From NCBI GenBank assembly GCA_030151135.1, contig JASLEQ010000469.1, positions 1 to 6,024 of the forward strand: DNA of 6,024 bases. The letters run 5' to 3'. Source of the DNA: Candidatus Sulfotelmatobacter sp. (GTDB lineage Bacteria > Acidobacteriota > Terriglobia > Terriglobales > SbA1). Position 1 is the first letter of the stretch. Each line of letters opens with the position of its first letter. The notes below the pieces were generated by a model. The model searched no databases, had not been told where the DNA came from, and was given only the letters and a program-made list of their open reading frames with translations. Made by a program: the position numbers and the translations under genes. Of this stretch, positions 4,741 to 6,024 are shown piece after piece.

Positions 4741-5025
4741 ATGGCCGTCGCCAGAGTAGCCCCACCATTAATCAACTCTGCGAATAGGGTTGCAGCAGAC
4801 TTCCTTCGCATTGACTCTGAGCTTGCACTCACCTTTTCGGGGATCGCGTTAGCCACCGTCGACGAGGAAACGAGAAGACGCACCAGCATGGCCGCTTGCA
4901 GAGCATATAAGACCATTGCGCGGCTCAGGGAGAACGTCGACCTCAGTAACGCCGAGCGAGAGAAACTCGACGCCAACCTGCAGCGGGTAAGAACCGAACT
5001 TCAGAGCCTTGGCCTCGCCTTATAG
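4741..5025 (+). CDS. Small all-helical hypothetical protein
   Basis: This is a 94-residue protein of unknown function. After a short N-terminal lead, residues 18-38 (AADFLRIDSELALTFSGIALA), 41-66 (DEETRRRTSMAACRAYKTIARLREN) and 69-93 (SNAEREKLDANLQRVRTELQSLGLA) read as three amphipathic helices, so a small helical bundle is likely. There is no signal peptide or transmembrane segment. The general pattern, an ExxLxLTFxxIA helix followed by an AxxAYxxIxRL helix, is like short hypothetical proteins I associate with Acidobacteriota; no function is known to me. The ATG start has AGGAG seven bases upstream. It is preceded by the hairpin-rich spacer and faces the sensor kinase convergently across a 168-base gap. 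Confidence 0.8.
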   Translation: MAVARVAPPLINSANRVAADFLRIDSELALTFSGIALATVDEETRRRTSMAACRAYKTIARLRENVDLSNAEREKLDANLQRVRTELQSLGLAL

Positions 5026-5193
5026 CAGTCGGCTGGGATAACGGAATGTAGATGGCGACTGTTCCCTGCCACGGCCCTCGAAGCCAATCTTACTCGTGGG
5101 TGCTAAAGGTATCGCTGGAAATCCTGAACAGTAATTGACGTGGCTGGAGCCACCGGTAAATTGGCCTTGTCGGCGATTCAGAGGCCTGCATCG

Positions 5194-6024
5194 TTATGCA
5201 GCGATGTTGGGTCCGCTCTTGAGCGGCAATATGACCTTAATCAAGGCACCCGCCCCGCTGGACCTTACTTCTAAAAATCCACCAAGCGCCGCTATGCGTT
5301 CGCGCAGTCCCGTTAGCCCTACTCCTCGGGAACGACCGCTACGGATATCCTGAAGTTGCTGAGAGGAGAATCCGCAACCCTGATCACGGATCGTTATCGA
5401 GGCCTCTCCGGCTCCCAGACGAATTTCAATGTCCACGGTCTTGCTCCCGGAGTGGCGATGCACATTCGTCAAGCTCTCCTGCAACACACGGAACAGAGCG
5501 GTTTCAACGTCCTGCGGAAGCCGCCCAAGATCATCCTGGATGTTCAGAGTCACTTCGATTCCGCTGCGCTTCGAAAACCCTTCCAGATACCATTTGGCCG
5601 CAGACGGTAACCCGCTCTCGTCCAGGAGGGGAGGATGCAACAAATGCGAGATCGTGCGGGTTTCGGACAAGCAAAGGTCGACGACTTGATCTGAATCGGT
5701 CAGGATCTGCGCGTCACCGCCAGGTAAAGAGTCCCTCAACCGCGCCAGGTTCATTTTCAGCGCGGCCAGATACTGCCCGACGCTATCGTGCAGTTCGCGC
5801 GCAATTCTTCGTCGCTCGTCATCCTGTACGCGCATGAGATCTGCAGAAAGCTGGCGCAATGACGAGGTGCGCTGTTCCACCTGCGATTCAAGTTCGTCGT
5901 GAGATTTTTGGAGCAACTGCTCCCGCTCAGTATTTCGGACGGACACGGCCGCAAAATCAGCCATCGCGTTTAAGAGTTTGTAGTCCTCGGAAGTGAACGT
6001 CTCTGGGGAGCCGTGCGATATTGC
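5194..6024 (-). CDS. Sensor histidine kinase, NarL/DegS type (GAF end, HisKA_3, HATPase), N-terminus cut
   Basis: This is the C-terminal 276 residues of a two-component sensor kinase, open to the right edge. An ATG at 5964 is internal, because the upstream frame continues (AISHGSPETFTSEDYKLLNA) and, with the following MADFAAVSVRNTERE, reads as the last helix of a GAF domain. Numbered from that Met, a coiled-coil linker spans 16-48 and the HisKA_3 dimerisation motif follows (DDERRRIARELHDSVGQYL, phospho-accepting H59). The ATPase domain shows the N-box LQESLTNVHRHS (161-172), G1 DQGCGF (194-199) and G2 GVGLTGLRERI (214-224). All key residues are present, so it should be active. It lacks transmembrane segments in the visible part, and a GAF sensor suggests a cytosolic or ligand/redox cue. 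No partner NarL-type regulator is in the window; the pseudo-receiver at 2943 is an unlikely partner. Confidence 0.95.
   Translation of the reverse strand, partial: AISHGSPETFTSEDYKLLNAMADFAAVSVRNTEREQLLQKSHDELESQVEQRTSSLRQLSADLMRVQDDERRRIARELHDSVGQYLAALKMNLARLRDSLPGGDAQILTDSDQVVDLCLSETRTISHLLHPPLLDESGLPSAAKWYLEGFSKRSGIEVTLNIQDDLGRLPQDVETALFRVLQESLTNVHRHSGSKTVDIEIRLGAGEASITIRDQGCGFSSQQLQDIRSGRSRGVGLTGLRERIAALGGFLEVRSSGAGALIKVILPLKSGPNIAA

Noticed and set aside
4356..4976. 206-residue minus-strand frame opposite rpsU, the spacer and the small helical protein
   Set aside because: It overlaps two genes with good ribosome-binding sites, has no domain, and its translation looks like an antisense shadow.
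5140..5153. GTGGC/GCCAC stem between the convergent helical-protein and kinase genes
   Set aside because: Five pairs with a four-base loop and no T run on either strand; not a supported terminator.

Overview
The window looks like a piece of an Acidobacteriota chromosome (Terriglobia/Koribacter-like). This is inferred from remembered family resemblance, not from a search. The RpoD tail, the bS21 protein and two small Arg/Lys/Gln-rich proteins (starting MSRRNGDKSRFN and MPRGRSTFTKRQ) all have the character I associate with that phylum. Base composition is moderately GC-rich, with AT-rich patches between genes.

Layout. (1) 2-814 (+): the C-terminal part of a primary-type sigma-70 factor, cut by the left edge. 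(2) 916-1881 (-): in transcription order, a CspA-type cold-shock protein, a 13-bp hairpin, a single-RRM RNA-binding protein with a TTG start, and a small uncharacterised ORF whose TTG start overlaps the RRM stop. (3) 1882-2326: a divergent gene-free spacer with an AT-rich repeat near its right end. (4) 2327-2749 (+): a small four-helix membrane protein. (5) 2788-3883 (+): a compact operon of a 52-residue basic protein, a degenerate receiver-domain protein and a second RRM protein with a Gly-rich tail. Both junctions are 4-base ATGA overlaps. (6) 3960-4511 (+): a basic Gln/Arg-rich small protein, then ribosomal protein bS21 (rpsU) with a GTG start. (7) 4512-4740: a hairpin-rich spacer with a perfect 14-bp GC palindrome. 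(8) 4741-5025 (+): a small helical hypothetical protein. (9) 5194-6024 (-): the end of a GAF domain joined to a NarL/DegS-type histidine kinase, cut by the right edge.

Theme. RNA and ribosome functions are concentrated here: two paralogous RRM proteins on opposite strands, a cold-shock protein, bS21 and two small highly basic proteins, beside a sigma factor and a sensor kinase. A reasonable inference is a cluster for adjusting translation and RNA structure under cold or stress. The most interesting component is the pseudo-receiver protein, whose usual phospho-acceptor Asp is Asn and which is translationally coupled to an RRM protein. I see no mobile element, CRISPR array, tRNA or rRNA.
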